Shown here: positions 1-7,793 of the stretch, piece after piece
Position numbering within the stretch: the stretch's first letter is position 1
Layout of the letters: each line of letters opens with the position of its first letter
Assembly: GCA_017408625.1 (NCBI GenBank)
Contig: JAFQUG010000210.1
Span: forward strand, 1-8,219
From: Clostridia bacterium
GTDB lineage: Bacteria > Bacillota_A > Clostridia > Oscillospirales > CAG-272
Direction of reading: 5' to 3'
DNA length: 8,219 nt
Translations under genes and position numbers: made by a program
The notes under the pieces: model-generated
Told to the model about the DNA's origin: nothing
Seen by the model: only the letters and a program-made list of their open reading frames with translations
The model's database searches: none

Positions 1-6
1 AGACAT

Positions 7-11
7 AAGGA
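7..11 (+). promoter_or_regulatory. Ribosome binding site of mfd
   Basis: AAGGA lies 6 bases upstream of the ATG at 18, a good Shine-Dalgarno match. It supports that ATG as the true start of mfd. Only 17 bases precede the gene in this window, so no promoter or upstream neighbour can be judged. Confidence 0.8.
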
Positions 12-17
12 TACAAT

Positions 18-3000
18 ATGAATTTACTCACCGATGCCATTCGTCAGGATGGCGAATACGAGCAGCTTTTCGCTGCCGTCAAACGCGGCTTTCGTGACAA
101 AGCCCTCCCCTTGCTCGCCAACGGTCTTTGCGAGGGTGCTTCCGATGCTTTTGTCACTTCACTTTTAAGGGACGCTGCCTCCCTCACTCCCTCCCCCGCC
201 CTGATCGTTTGCGCCGAGGAAAAGGAGTGCTTACGCGTCAAGGATATGCTTTCCCTGTTCGGCATTACCGCCGCATTCTATCCCGTGCGCGATCTTACCT
301 TTTATAACATCTCCGCCTCGCATGAATACGAGCACGAGCGCATTCGCGTGCTCTCGGGTATTCTTTCGGGGGCTTTTGACGCGGTCATCACCACGCCCGA
401 CGCCATGCTCGGCTATACCATTCCCGCAGAGCGTCTGCAGGATGCTACCCTGACATTGGATTTTGACACCCGTACCACGCCCGACGACCTCTGCCTTCGC
501 CTGGTCGAGGCAGGATATGCCCGCGTGGACATGGTGGACGGTGCGGGACAGTTTGCCCGCCGCGGCGGCATCGTGGACGTCTATCCCCCCATGGGCACGT
601 TCGTGGACGAGGACGGCAAGGAGATCGGCGGCGCTCACCCCTTGCGTATCGAAATGTTTGACGACGAGATCGATCGCATGGTCTTTTTCGACATTGATAC
701 CCAGCGCACCGTGACCGCCATCACCTCGGCCACCATCCCTCCCGCGCGCGAAATCCTGTGCGACGAGGGCTCTCGCAAGGCCCTGACCAAGGCCATCAAG
801 GATCGTTTGCGCACCTGCCGCGACGACGAGGCAAGACAGACGCTTGCTGCTGAGCTTGCCGCTCTTGGCACGGGAGAGACCGACAGCGCATCCGAGCTTC
901 ATTTCATTGACAAATACATTTCCTTAATATACCCCGAGCGCATCTCTCTGACCGATTACTTTACCCGCAAGCCGCTGATCTTAGTGCGCTCCACCTCTGC
1001 CGTGAGCGACCGCCTCAAGGCGTCCGCCAAGCAGATGGATATGACCGTGACCGAGCTGATGGAGTCCGGCACCATTTCCTCGACCTATGCCGAATATCAG
1101 AAAGCACCCGTGGAATTCGAGCGTTTTTTGGACAAGGGCGTGACCGTACACGTGGACTCCCTTTCCTACGGCATGTCCGGCAAGCGACTGGGCGGCATTT
1201 ACGGCTTTCGCACACGCCATATGGTCTCCTACGCTGAGAACTTTTCTCTGCTTTGCGAGGACCTGACCGGGTACATGCGCGGCGGCTACCGCACGGCGGT
1301 CATGACTGAAAACGAGACGGCTGCCAAAAACCTTGCCGATATGCTTACCGAGCACGGCTTTGACGTGGCGGTAGAGTCTGCCAAGCATCCGCTCTCGGCA
1401 GCCGACCTCAAAAAGGATGAGATTACCATCGTATGGCGCAGCTTTCTGTTCGGCTACGAGCTGATCACGCCCCGTATCGCGCTTCTCTCCACCAATCCGG
1501 ACGGCAAGACCGCGACGCTCTCGGTGCAATCCAAGCCGGCGCGCAGAAAAAAGCAGCGCGAGGGCACGGCCGCCATCCTCTCCTATGCCGACCTCTGCGA
1601 GGGCGACTACGTGGTGCACGAGACCTACGGTATCGGTATTTACACAGGCATTGAAACGCTGAGCACCTCGGGTGCCAAGCGTGACTATATCGGCATCAAA
1701 TACGCGGGAGCTGACAAGCTGTACATCCCCGTGGAAAAACTGGACATGGTGTCCAAATACATCGGTGCGCGCGCCGACGACGGCACGGTCAAGCTTTCCA
1801 AGTTCGGCACAGACGGCTGGCAGAAATCCAAATCGCGCGCCAAAGCCGCCGTCAAGGACATGGCCAAGGAGCTGATCCAGCTCTACGCGCAGCGCATGCG
1901 CGTCAAGGGGCACGCATTCCCGCCCGACGAGGACTTCCAGCGCGACTTTGAGGCAGCCTTTGCCTACAATGAGACCGAAAGTCAGCTGGACGCGGCTGAG
2001 GATATAAAGCGCGACATGGAAAAGCCTGTGCCTATGGATCGCCTTTTGTGCGGCGACGTGGGCTACGGAAAGACCGAGGTTGCCTTCCGCGCAGCATACA
2101 AGGCCATTATGGGCGGCAAGCAGGTGGCTCTCTTGGTCCCCACCACCATTCTGGCTCTGCAGCATTTCCAGACCGCCACCGCGCGCATGCGCGCATTTGG
2201 CGTCAATATTGACATGGTCTCCCGTTTCCGTACGCCCAAGCAGCAGGAGCAGATCCTGCGACGCCTGGAGCGCGGAGATCTTGACATGATCATCGGCACG
2301 CATCGCCTGCTCGGCAAGGACGTCAAATTCAAGGATCTTGGTCTGTTGATCGTGGACGAGGAGCAGCGATTCGGTGTGGCGCAAAAGGAAAAGCTCAAGC
2401 AGCTTGCAGGCAACATCGACGTGCTCTCGCTCTCGGCAACCCCCATTCCCCGCACGCTGAATATGGCCATGGGCGGCATCCGCGACATCTCGGTGCTGGA
2501 TCAAGCCCCCGGCAACCGTCTGCCCGTGCAGACCTACGTGCTGGAGCACGACCCGCTGATCGTGATGGAAGCCATTCGCAAGGAGCTGCGCCGCGGCGGC
2601 CAGGTATTCTATCTGCACAACATCGTGGAAAGCATCGACGGCGTGGCCGCAGAGCTTGCCAAGCAAATTCCCGATGCGCGCATTACCGTGGCGCACGGCA
2701 AAATGGACAAGGACACGCTTGAGGACATCTGGGAAAAGATGATCCGCGGCGAAATTGACATTCTGGTCTGCACCACCATTATCGAGACAGGTGTGGACGT
2801 GCCTAACGCCAACACACTGATCGTGGACAACGCGCACAGGCTGGGCCTTTCTCAGCTGCATCAGCTGCGCGGACGCATCGGCCGCAGCGCGCGCCGCGCG
2901 TATGCTTACTTCACTTACCCTGTCAACCGCGCACTGCCCGAGATCGCGCAAAAGAGGCTTGAGGCCATCCGCGATTACGCCGAATTCGGCGCGGGCTTCA

Positions 3001-3602
3001 AGATCGCGCTGCGCGACATGGAGATCCGAGGTGCGGGCAACCTGCTTGGTGCAGAGCAGCACGGACACCTGGATGCCGTGGGCTACGACATGTATATCAA
3101 GCTGCTCAAGAGCGCGGTGCTTGAGGAAAAGGGCGAGGTACAGGAGCAAAAGCCGGAATGCACGGTATCGCTCGATTACGACGCTTACCTGCCCGACTCC
3201 TACGTGCGCTATCCCGGCCAGCGTATGGCACTTTACAAGCGCATCGCACTGATCGAGACCGAATATGACCGCGACGATATTGCCGACGAGCTGCTCGACC
3301 GCTACGGAGACCTGCCCGTGCAGGCAGAAAACCTGCTTTACGTGGCACTCATCCGCGCAGAGGGTGCAGCTTGCGATATCCGTCAGATCCGTCAGGACGG
3401 CAGCTCGATCGCCATTTATCCGAACAAATTCCACTATGAGATCTGGGCCGACCTTTCCCGCATGCTGGGCGGCAGGCTCAAAATGGTGCTCTCGGGTGAG
3501 CCGCACATGGTGCTCAGGCTCAAGGAAAAGGAAAACGCACTGCGTCTTATTCATAAAATGTTCGTAAAATATATGGAACTGCGCAAAGAATGTGACGAGT
3601 GA
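18..3602 (+). CDS. mfd: Transcription-repair coupling factor Mfd (complete)
   Basis: Mfd is a cytoplasmic ATP-driven DNA translocase. It removes RNA polymerase stalled at lesions and recruits UvrA to start nucleotide excision repair. At 1194 residues it is close to the usual length (about 1150-1180). Visible in order: the UvrB-like N-terminal module (to about residue 330, with QFARRGGIVDVYPP at 178-191), which has no Walker A, as expected; the RNA polymerase interaction domain (about 525-590, starting LCEGDYVVHETYGIG); and the RecG-like helicase core. The core has Walker A GDVGYGKTE (679-687), Walker B DEEQ (780-783), motif III SATPIPRT (806-813), ETGVDVPNAN, and motif VI QLRGRIGRS (949-957). 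A C-terminal TRCF/D7 domain follows from about 1055 (YDAYLPDSYV). The ATG at 18 has AAGGA 6 bases upstream. All key motifs are intact, with no sign of frameshift. A co-directional foldase lipoprotein gene follows 46 bp downstream, an order I recall from Clostridia. Confidence 0.98.
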   Translation: MNLLTDAIRQDGEYEQLFAAVKRGFRDKALPLLANGLCEGASDAFVTSLLRDAASLTPSPALIVCAEEKECLRVKDMLSLFGITAAFYPVRDLTFYNISASHEYEHERIRVLSGILSGAFDAVITTPDAMLGYTIPAERLQDATLTLDFDTRTTPDDLCLRLVEAGYARVDMVDGAGQFARRGGIVDVYPPMGTFVDEDGKEIGGAHPLRIEMFDDEIDRMVFFDIDTQRTVTAITSATIPPAREILCDEGSRKALTKAIKDRLRTCRDDEARQTLAAELAALGTGETDSASELHFIDKYISLIYPERISLTDYFTRKPLILVRSTSAVSDRLKASAKQMDMTVTELMESGTISSTYAEYQKAPVEFERFLDKGVTVHVDSLSYGMSGKRLGGIYGFRTRHMVSYAENFSLLCEDLTGYMRGGYRTAVMTENETAAKNLADMLTEHGFDVAVESAKHPLSAADLKKDEITIVWRSFLFGYELITPRIALLSTNPDGKTATLSVQSKPARRKKQREGTAAILSYADLCEGDYVVHETYGIGIYTGIETLSTSGAKRDYIGIKYAGADKLYIPVEKLDMVSKYIGARADDGTVKLSKFGTDGWQKSKSRAKAAVKDMAKELIQLYAQRMRVKGHAFPPDEDFQRDFEAAFAYNETESQLDAAEDIKRDMEKPVPMDRLLCGDVGYGKTEVAFRAAYKAIMGGKQVALLVPTTILALQHFQTATARMRAFGVNIDMVSRFRTPKQQEQILRRLERGDLDMIIGTHRLLGKDVKFKDLGLLIVDEEQRFGVAQKEKLKQLAGNIDVLSLSATPIPRTLNMAMGGIRDISVLDQAPGNRLPVQTYVLEHDPLIVMEAIRKELRRGGQVFYLHNIVESIDGVAAELAKQIPDARITVAHGKMDKDTLEDIWEKMIRGEIDILVCTTIIETGVDVPNANTLIVDNAHRLGLSQLHQLRGRIGRSARRAYAYFTYPVNRALPEIAQKRLEAIRDYAEFGAGFKIALRDMEIRGAGNLLGAEQHGHLDAVGYDMYIKLLKSAVLEEKGEVQEQKPECTVSLDYDAYLPDSYVRYPGQRMALYKRIALIETEYDRDDIADELLDRYGDLPVQAENLLYVALIRAEGAACDIRQIRQDGSSIAIYPNKFHYEIWADLSRMLGGRLKMVLSGEPHMVLRLKEKENALRLIHKMFVKYMELRKECDE

Positions 3603-3605
3603 ATG

Positions 3606-3614
3606 TGATATAAT
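3606..3614 (+). promoter_or_regulatory. Extended -10 promoter for the foldase lipoprotein gene
   Basis: The bases TGATATAAT form a perfect extended -10 element (TG-N-TATAAT) just after the mfd stop codon (3600-3602). No convincing -35 hexamer sits 16-18 bases upstream, which is tolerated when the extended TG is present. Transcription would start near 3621, giving a leader of about 28 bases before the ATG at 3649. The short AT-rich stretch stands out from the GC-rich coding sequence around it. This would let the downstream lipoprotein genes be expressed independently of mfd. It is a sequence-only prediction. Confidence 0.6.
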
Positions 3615-3635
3615 TGTAAATAACTAAAGAAGAAA

Positions 3636-3640
3636 AAGGA
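3636..3640 (+). promoter_or_regulatory. Ribosome binding site that fixes the start at 3649
   Basis: AAGGA is 8 bases upstream of the ATG at 3649 but only 2 bases upstream of an in-frame TTG at 3643. The spacing therefore favours the ATG. The resulting N-terminus begins MKHFSVKLLLL, a normal lipoprotein signal start. Confidence 0.8.
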
Positions 3641-3648
3641 ATTTGAAC

Positions 3649-4962
3649 ATGAAACATTTTTCTGTAAAATTGCTCCTGCTTGTACTGGCTCTTGCGCTCT
3701 GCCTTCCACTTCTGGCGGGCTGTTCGGGCAAGAACGGCAAAACACTGATGTCGATCGAGGATACCAAGCTCTCTGTCAACACCTATCAGCTGCTGCTCTC
3801 CCGCATGAAGGGCACGCTGGCCAAATACCAATACGACGTGAACAGTGACGCCTTTTGGTCCACCGTGGTGGACATGGAGAACTCGACCTATGACGAATAT
3901 TTCCGCGCAACCATTCTGGAAAACGCCAAAACCTACGTCATCGGTGCCTATCTGTTTGACAAGGTATATGAGCTGACTCTGCCCAAGGAAACCGTCGACG
4001 CCATTGATGCCGAGCTTGCAGAGTTCGTAGATTACGATGGCGACGGCTCCAAGGCTGCGTTCAATCAGATTTTGGCAGAATACGGTGTCAATTACGATAT
4101 TCTCCGTCAGACCTACATCATGGAGGCCAAGATCGACGCGCTGAAGGTGTACTTATACGGCCAGGGCGGCTCCAAGATCGCGGACAATGTCAAAGAAGAA
4201 TACTGCCAGGAGAACTTCGTGCGCTTCAAGCAGGTGTTTCTCGCCTCTTACTACTACGTCTGCGAGACCGATGAGAACGGCGATGACATTTACTACACCG
4301 AAAACTCGCTTGGCCACAAGGTCGTTTGCTACGACAGAGTCAACGGCACCACCAAGACCGATAAGGACGGCAACGTCATCAAGGACAAACAGGGCTACGA
4401 GGTCTACTTCACCGAGGACGGCAAGATCGCTTACGACAAAAAAACCGGCACGACCTCCTTTGTACTGAACAAGGACGGCGAGCCCGAGGTGGGCGACTAC
4501 ACCAAGGAAGAGCTTGCCGAGATCAAAAAAGAGGCTAACACCATCCTGGAAAAGATCCCCGCAGGCGAGTACGAGGCCTTTGAGATCTTTATGGAGCAGC
4601 GCGGCGAGGACGAGGATGCACAGGCCTATGAAAACGGCTATTACCTTTACGCAGATCCTGCCAACTACGCCAATTACGCTTACCTTGAAAGCATCGTGAC
4701 CAAGCTGATCGAGCTGGAGGTTGGAGAGACCGCCTTGGTGGAATCCGACTACGGCTACCACGTCATTATGAAATACCCCGTAGAAAAGGGCGCGTGGGCT
4801 GAGGAGGATAACAAGGACTGGTTCGAGGGCTTTGACGAAGGCCTTGTGGATCACCTGTTTATGAAGATGTGTGAGCAATACATGGATCAGGTCGTGGTAG
4901 ACGAGGACGTGCTCGCTACCGTCCCCTCCATGAAGCAGATCGGTACCAATTTCTACTATTGA
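3649..4962 (+). CDS. Parvulin-like peptidyl-prolyl isomerase lipoprotein (PrsA/SurA type) with insertion
   Basis: The 437-residue product is probably a membrane-anchored extracytoplasmic foldase. It has a lipoprotein signal: Lys2 and Lys7, a Leu/Ala-rich core, and lipobox LAGC with Cys25 as the lipidation site. A helical SurA-N-like region covers about 35-185. The parvulin-like domain appears to start at strand FVRFKQVFLAS (190-200). It is interrupted at about 205-283 by an Asp/Gly/Tyr-rich insertion with DENGDD and DKDGN type turns. It resumes with helix ELAEIKKEANTILEKI (288-303), then GYYLYAD (330-336) and the typical closing strand SDYGYHVIMKY (366-376). His371 matches the conserved C-terminal parvulin His. 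By motif alignment the first catalytic His (as in RARHILV) is Gln195, so isomerase activity may be weak or lost and a chaperone role is possible. It lies 46 bp after mfd and 34 bp before another lipoprotein gene. The family assignment is fairly secure; prsA would be a tempting symbol but orthology is unproven. Confidence 0.85.
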   Translation: MKHFSVKLLLLVLALALCLPLLAGCSGKNGKTLMSIEDTKLSVNTYQLLLSRMKGTLAKYQYDVNSDAFWSTVVDMENSTYDEYFRATILENAKTYVIGAYLFDKVYELTLPKETVDAIDAELAEFVDYDGDGSKAAFNQILAEYGVNYDILRQTYIMEAKIDALKVYLYGQGGSKIADNVKEEYCQENFVRFKQVFLASYYYVCETDENGDDIYYTENSLGHKVVCYDRVNGTTKTDKDGNVIKDKQGYEVYFTEDGKIAYDKKTGTTSFVLNKDGEPEVGDYTKEELAEIKKEANTILEKIPAGEYEAFEIFMEQRGEDEDAQAYENGYYLYADPANYANYAYLESIVTKLIELEVGETALVESDYGYHVIMKYPVEKGAWAEEDNKDWFEGFDEGLVDHLFMKMCEQYMDQVVVDEDVLATVPSMKQIGTNFYY

Positions 4963-4986
4963 TCCCCTTTGTCCATCAATTTTTAC

Positions 4987-4991
4987 GGAGG
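4987..4991 (+). promoter_or_regulatory. Ribosome binding site of the large lipoprotein gene
   Basis: GGAGG lies 5 bases before the ATG at 4997. It supports that start, which opens directly into a lipoprotein signal peptide. The 34-bp gap upstream shows no terminator and no obvious promoter, so read-through from the foldase gene is likely. Confidence 0.85.
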
Positions 4992-4996
4992 TTATT

Positions 4997-7567
4997 ATGA
5001 AGTATTGCAAAATCGCTTTTGTGCTGCTCTGTCTTGCCATGATGCTGACGCTGGCCGCATGCAACACCCCCGATACCCCACCCGAAGTTACTACCGATGC
5101 TCAAATCCCCCCTGCCCCCGAGGCAGATACCAATGCGCTCCAATCCTATACCGTTTACGTTTCTGCCGACGCCCCCGTCTGGGAACGCAAATGTGCCGAG
5201 GCGCTGATCGAGGCCATTGCCGAGCAGACCGGTATCACGCTCACACTTAACCGCGATGCATCCGCGCGCACCGAGTGCGAGATCATCGTGGGTGCATCCT
5301 CCATGGACGACGCGCAAAAGGCACAGCTTGATTTTGATTCCATCGGCTACAACGGCTACGCCGTCAAGCGCGACGGCACAAAGCTTTTGCTGGCCGCCAA
5401 TATTGAAAACGGCATGCTTGAGGCGGTCACCTACGCTTGCGAAAACGCGATTGCCGACGGCAAGGTCGCACCCGAGTGCAGCTTTACACAGCCCGAGAAT
5501 CTCACACTCGTCACCCCTGACCCAAACAAGCACATCAATATCACCATTGAAGCCGATACCGGCTACGATATCTATCAGCTGCCCTCCATTCTCAACTCCG
5601 GCTACCGCTACGGTGCATCCATCATCGTCAACGACGACGGTACCATGGACGCATGGTTTGCCACCACCGGCTGCGGCGCAGAGCAATGGGACTGGATCAC
5701 CTGGAAGCACTCCGATGACGGCGGTAAAACCTGGAGCGAGGAAAAATGTGTGCTGCAGCCCACGCCCGACAGCTACGACCACTACTCCTGCTGTGACCCC
5801 GGCGTCATTTACTGGGGCGGCTACTACTACATCGGCTACACCTCCACGGTCAATGCCAACATGTGCGACAACTGCATTTACGTGGCGCGCTCCGAAAATC
5901 CCGACGGTCCTTTTGAAAAATGGAACGGCAACGGCTGGGGCGGCAACGATCCGCAGCCCATCGTGTTCTTTACCGAGCCGCAGAGCATCTGGGGCTACGG
6001 TGAGATCAGCTTTGTGGAGCTGAACGGCACGCTTTACATGTACTACACGCTTTCCGGTGCAGGCGGCCACTACACCCTGGTCTCCACCGCAAACGCGCTG
6101 GACGAAAACTGGCCTGCCACCATGCAGTACCAAGGCATTGCGGTCGGCAACGGCTCCAACGACTCTTTGGACGTCAAGTACGTGGAGGAATACGGCAAAT
6201 TCCTTGCCATCTGCACCGACTCGCGTCTGAGCCCCGACTCCTACCTTGCTTTCTATGAATCCAATGACGGCATTACCTTTGAGCGCGTGGACATAGTCAA
6301 GGAAAACGTATTCCACTACTGCCACAACTCGGGTATGGCCGGCACCAAGAACGGTCACATCGCACCCGACACCCCCACCTTTGCAGCCTACGCTTACGGC
6401 AAGGACTGGGGCGTCTGGAACACCCGCGTGCAAGACTTTACCCTTTCCCTTTCCGACGAGATCGATCTGAGTGAGATCGACAAGCAAAACATCAAGGCCG
6501 AGACCGCAAGAGACATGCGCGACCCCGATTCTCTTGAGTTCATCGCCATCTCTCCAAGAGAGGACGACGTAGTTTACGCATCCTCCCGTTCAAACAGAGT
6601 GACACTGAACATTTACGCCTGCACCTCCTTCCAGAACAGATGGACCTCGCTGCGCAAGTACGCAGGTGAACTGAAGATGTACAGTGACAACGAGGACGTG
6701 GCAACCGTTCGCGACGGCTCGCTGACCGTGAATATTCACGGTATAGGCAAGGCTATGATCACCGTAGAATTCCGCGGCATGATCACGCAGGTCTGCGTCA
6801 AGGTCTATGATCTTGAGGCCTCCACGGGGGCTGTGACAAGCCTTGTTCCCTTCGTGACCGACACCTACTCGCTTGACCACAGCGCAGCCATATCCTACAA
6901 CCCGCAAATCAAGTCGATCATCACCTATGACAACGCAACCTGGATTGAAGCCTGGGGCACGGCACATGGCGTGACCTACGAATACGACGACTCCAAGATC
7001 CGCGTCACGGCCGAGGGCATTATATATCCCGTGGTATCCGGCACGCACGAGATCACGGTCAAGTGCGCAGAATTTTCCTACATAGCCAAGGTCACGGTCG
7101 TCGCTCCCGAAAAGCCCTTCTCTTACGAGCATATCGACTTTACCGATGCGCAGGCGTCCCGCGTCATCGCTTCGCTTAACAATGCATCCTACGAAATGAC
7201 CGAAGAGGGACTTTTGTGCATTGCCTCCTCCGGCGAAGACCCGCTGATGTATTTAAGCTACACGGCAGGCGCAATTGACACCGCCAAGTACAAGTCGGTG
7301 ACACTGACCTATCAGTTAGCTCCCGGCTCGTCCAAGACCATTGGCCAAATGTTCTTTTTGACCGAGGCCAACCCCAATCCCGCCGAGGCCGCTTCGCAGA
7401 AATACAACATGATTGCCGACGGGGAGTGGCATACCGTGACCATCAACCTTGCAGGCAAGGCTTATTGGAGCGGCATGCTCAGCCAGATCCGCTTTGACTT
7501 CCTTGATAACTGCAAGGCAGGCGAGACGCTCCTGGTGCAATCGATTACGCTGGATCCCGTTGATTAA
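4997..7567 (+). CDS. Large surface lipoprotein: GH43/sialidase-like beta-propeller with Ig-like and jelly-roll-like modules
   Basis: This 856-residue protein is probably lipid-anchored on the outer face of the membrane. The signal peptide ends at lipobox LAAC (Cys22), followed by a Pro/Thr/Asp-rich linker to about residue 50. Residues about 51-165 form an alpha/beta domain (EIIVGASS, then YNGYAVKRDGTKLLLAA) like the non-catalytic N-terminal domains of some glycoside hydrolases. About 190-450 looks like a five-bladed propeller. It contains one clear Asp-box, SDDGGKTW (239-246), a DPGV motif with Asp267 (CCDPGVIYWGGYYYIGYT), and VARSENPDGPFEKW, all reminiscent of GH43/GH32 or sialidase folds. 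A BIG2-like Ig domain follows (about 518-607, SDNEDVATV), then a second Ig-like domain (about 636-703) and a C-terminal jelly-roll-like, possibly carbohydrate-binding module (about 708-856). I cannot assign catalytic residues or a substrate; glycan binding or cleavage is inference. Cys226, 265, 266, 290, 293 and 442 within the propeller are unusual for an exported domain. The ORF itself is certain. Confidence 0.8.
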   Translation: MKYCKIAFVLLCLAMMLTLAACNTPDTPPEVTTDAQIPPAPEADTNALQSYTVYVSADAPVWERKCAEALIEAIAEQTGITLTLNRDASARTECEIIVGASSMDDAQKAQLDFDSIGYNGYAVKRDGTKLLLAANIENGMLEAVTYACENAIADGKVAPECSFTQPENLTLVTPDPNKHINITIEADTGYDIYQLPSILNSGYRYGASIIVNDDGTMDAWFATTGCGAEQWDWITWKHSDDGGKTWSEEKCVLQPTPDSYDHYSCCDPGVIYWGGYYYIGYTSTVNANMCDNCIYVARSENPDGPFEKWNGNGWGGNDPQPIVFFTEPQSIWGYGEISFVELNGTLYMYYTLSGAGGHYTLVSTANALDENWPATMQYQGIAVGNGSNDSLDVKYVEEYGKFLAICTDSRLSPDSYLAFYESNDGITFERVDIVKENVFHYCHNSGMAGTKNGHIAPDTPTFAAYAYGKDWGVWNTRVQDFTLSLSDEIDLSEIDKQNIKAETARDMRDPDSLEFIAISPREDDVVYASSRSNRVTLNIYACTSFQNRWTSLRKYAGELKMYSDNEDVATVRDGSLTVNIHGIGKAMITVEFRGMITQVCVKVYDLEASTGAVTSLVPFVTDTYSLDHSAAISYNPQIKSIITYDNATWIEAWGTAHGVTYEYDDSKIRVTAEGIIYPVVSGTHEITVKCAEFSYIAKVTVVAPEKPFSYEHIDFTDAQASRVIASLNNASYEMTEEGLLCIASSGEDPLMYLSYTAGAIDTAKYKSVTLTYQLAPGSSKTIGQMFFLTEANPNPAEAASQKYNMIADGEWHTVTINLAGKAYWSGMLSQIRFDFLDNCKAGETLLVQSITLDPVD

Positions 7568-7581
7568 ATACAAAAAACAGC

Positions 7582-7787
7582 AGAAAAGCCGCTCCCCGGG
7601 GCAATGTCATTAAGCTAAGGAATTACAATCCCGCCCCCCGTCATCCTCGAGCAAGCATTCCCGTTTTTAAGATTCTTCGCTTCGCTCAAGAATGACAAAA
7701 ACGGGAATGCGCCGCGAAGGATCTTGGGGGCGGGGGTGCACCGTGTTTTCTTAACTGAATGACATTGCCCCCCGGGGTGGCTTTTCT
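7582..7787. repeat. 206-bp nested foldback (inverted-repeat) element
   Basis: The outer arms 7582-7617 and 7752-7787 are inverted copies matching at 30 of 36 positions (AGAAAAGCC at the left edge, GGCTTTTCT at the right). Inside them, CCCGCCCCC (7630-7638) pairs with 7726-7734, ATCCT (7643-7647) with 7718-7722, and a perfect 14-base arm GCATTCCCGTTTTT (7655-7668) with 7697-7710. The innermost hairpin pairs ATTCTT (7672-7677) with AAGAAT (7688-7693). The whole can fold into one long interrupted stem. There is no ORF and no clear target-site duplication. It could be a MITE-like foldback or a palindromic intergenic repeat. On the + strand the right arm ends in a T-rich run, so it may also help termination. 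Confidence 0.8.
7669..7696 (-). repeat. GTCATTCTTGAGCGAAGC-type intergenic repeat copy
   Basis: On the minus strand this 28-base segment reads GTCATTCTTGAGCGAAGC followed by GAAGAATCTT. It closely resembles a short motif (GTCATTCTGAGCGAAGCG and similar) that I recall as common between genes in many bacteria. It forms the loop of the nested foldback. A diverged copy on the opposite strand appears split around it: GTCATCCTCGAGC at 7640-7652 and GCGAAGGATCTT at 7714-7725. The family identification rests on memory. Confidence 0.55.
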
Positions 7788-7793
7788 AACGCA

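Noticed and set aside
981..3554. An 857-codon open frame on the minus strand inside mfd
   Set aside because: It is fully antisense to a certain mfd gene, shows no recognisable domain, and is rich in His/Val/Ala as expected from the complement of GC-rich codons.
3643..3648. The alternative TTG start of the foldase gene
   Set aside because: It lies only 2 bases from the AAGGA site, whereas the ATG at 3649 has normal spacing.
4030..4066. An EF-hand-like DYDGDGS calcium loop in the foldase
   Set aside because: Asp128, Asp130 and Asp132 fit the start of a loop, but position 12 is Asn rather than Glu/Asp and there is no second hand. It is probably just an acidic helix-helix turn.
4976..6487. A 503-codon open frame on the minus strand inside the large lipoprotein gene
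   Set aside because: It is antisense to a well-supported gene with signal peptide and domains. Its Gly/Val-rich composition is a codon shadow, and no ribosome binding site or motif supports it.
7591..7602. The CCCCGGGG palindrome just after the large lipoprotein gene as an independent terminator
   Set aside because: No T run follows it, and it is better explained as part of the outer foldback arm.
7582..7787. A possible insertion sequence with terminal inverted repeats
   Set aside because: It contains no transposase ORF and no target-site duplication is visible at the ends. At most it is a non-autonomous foldback.
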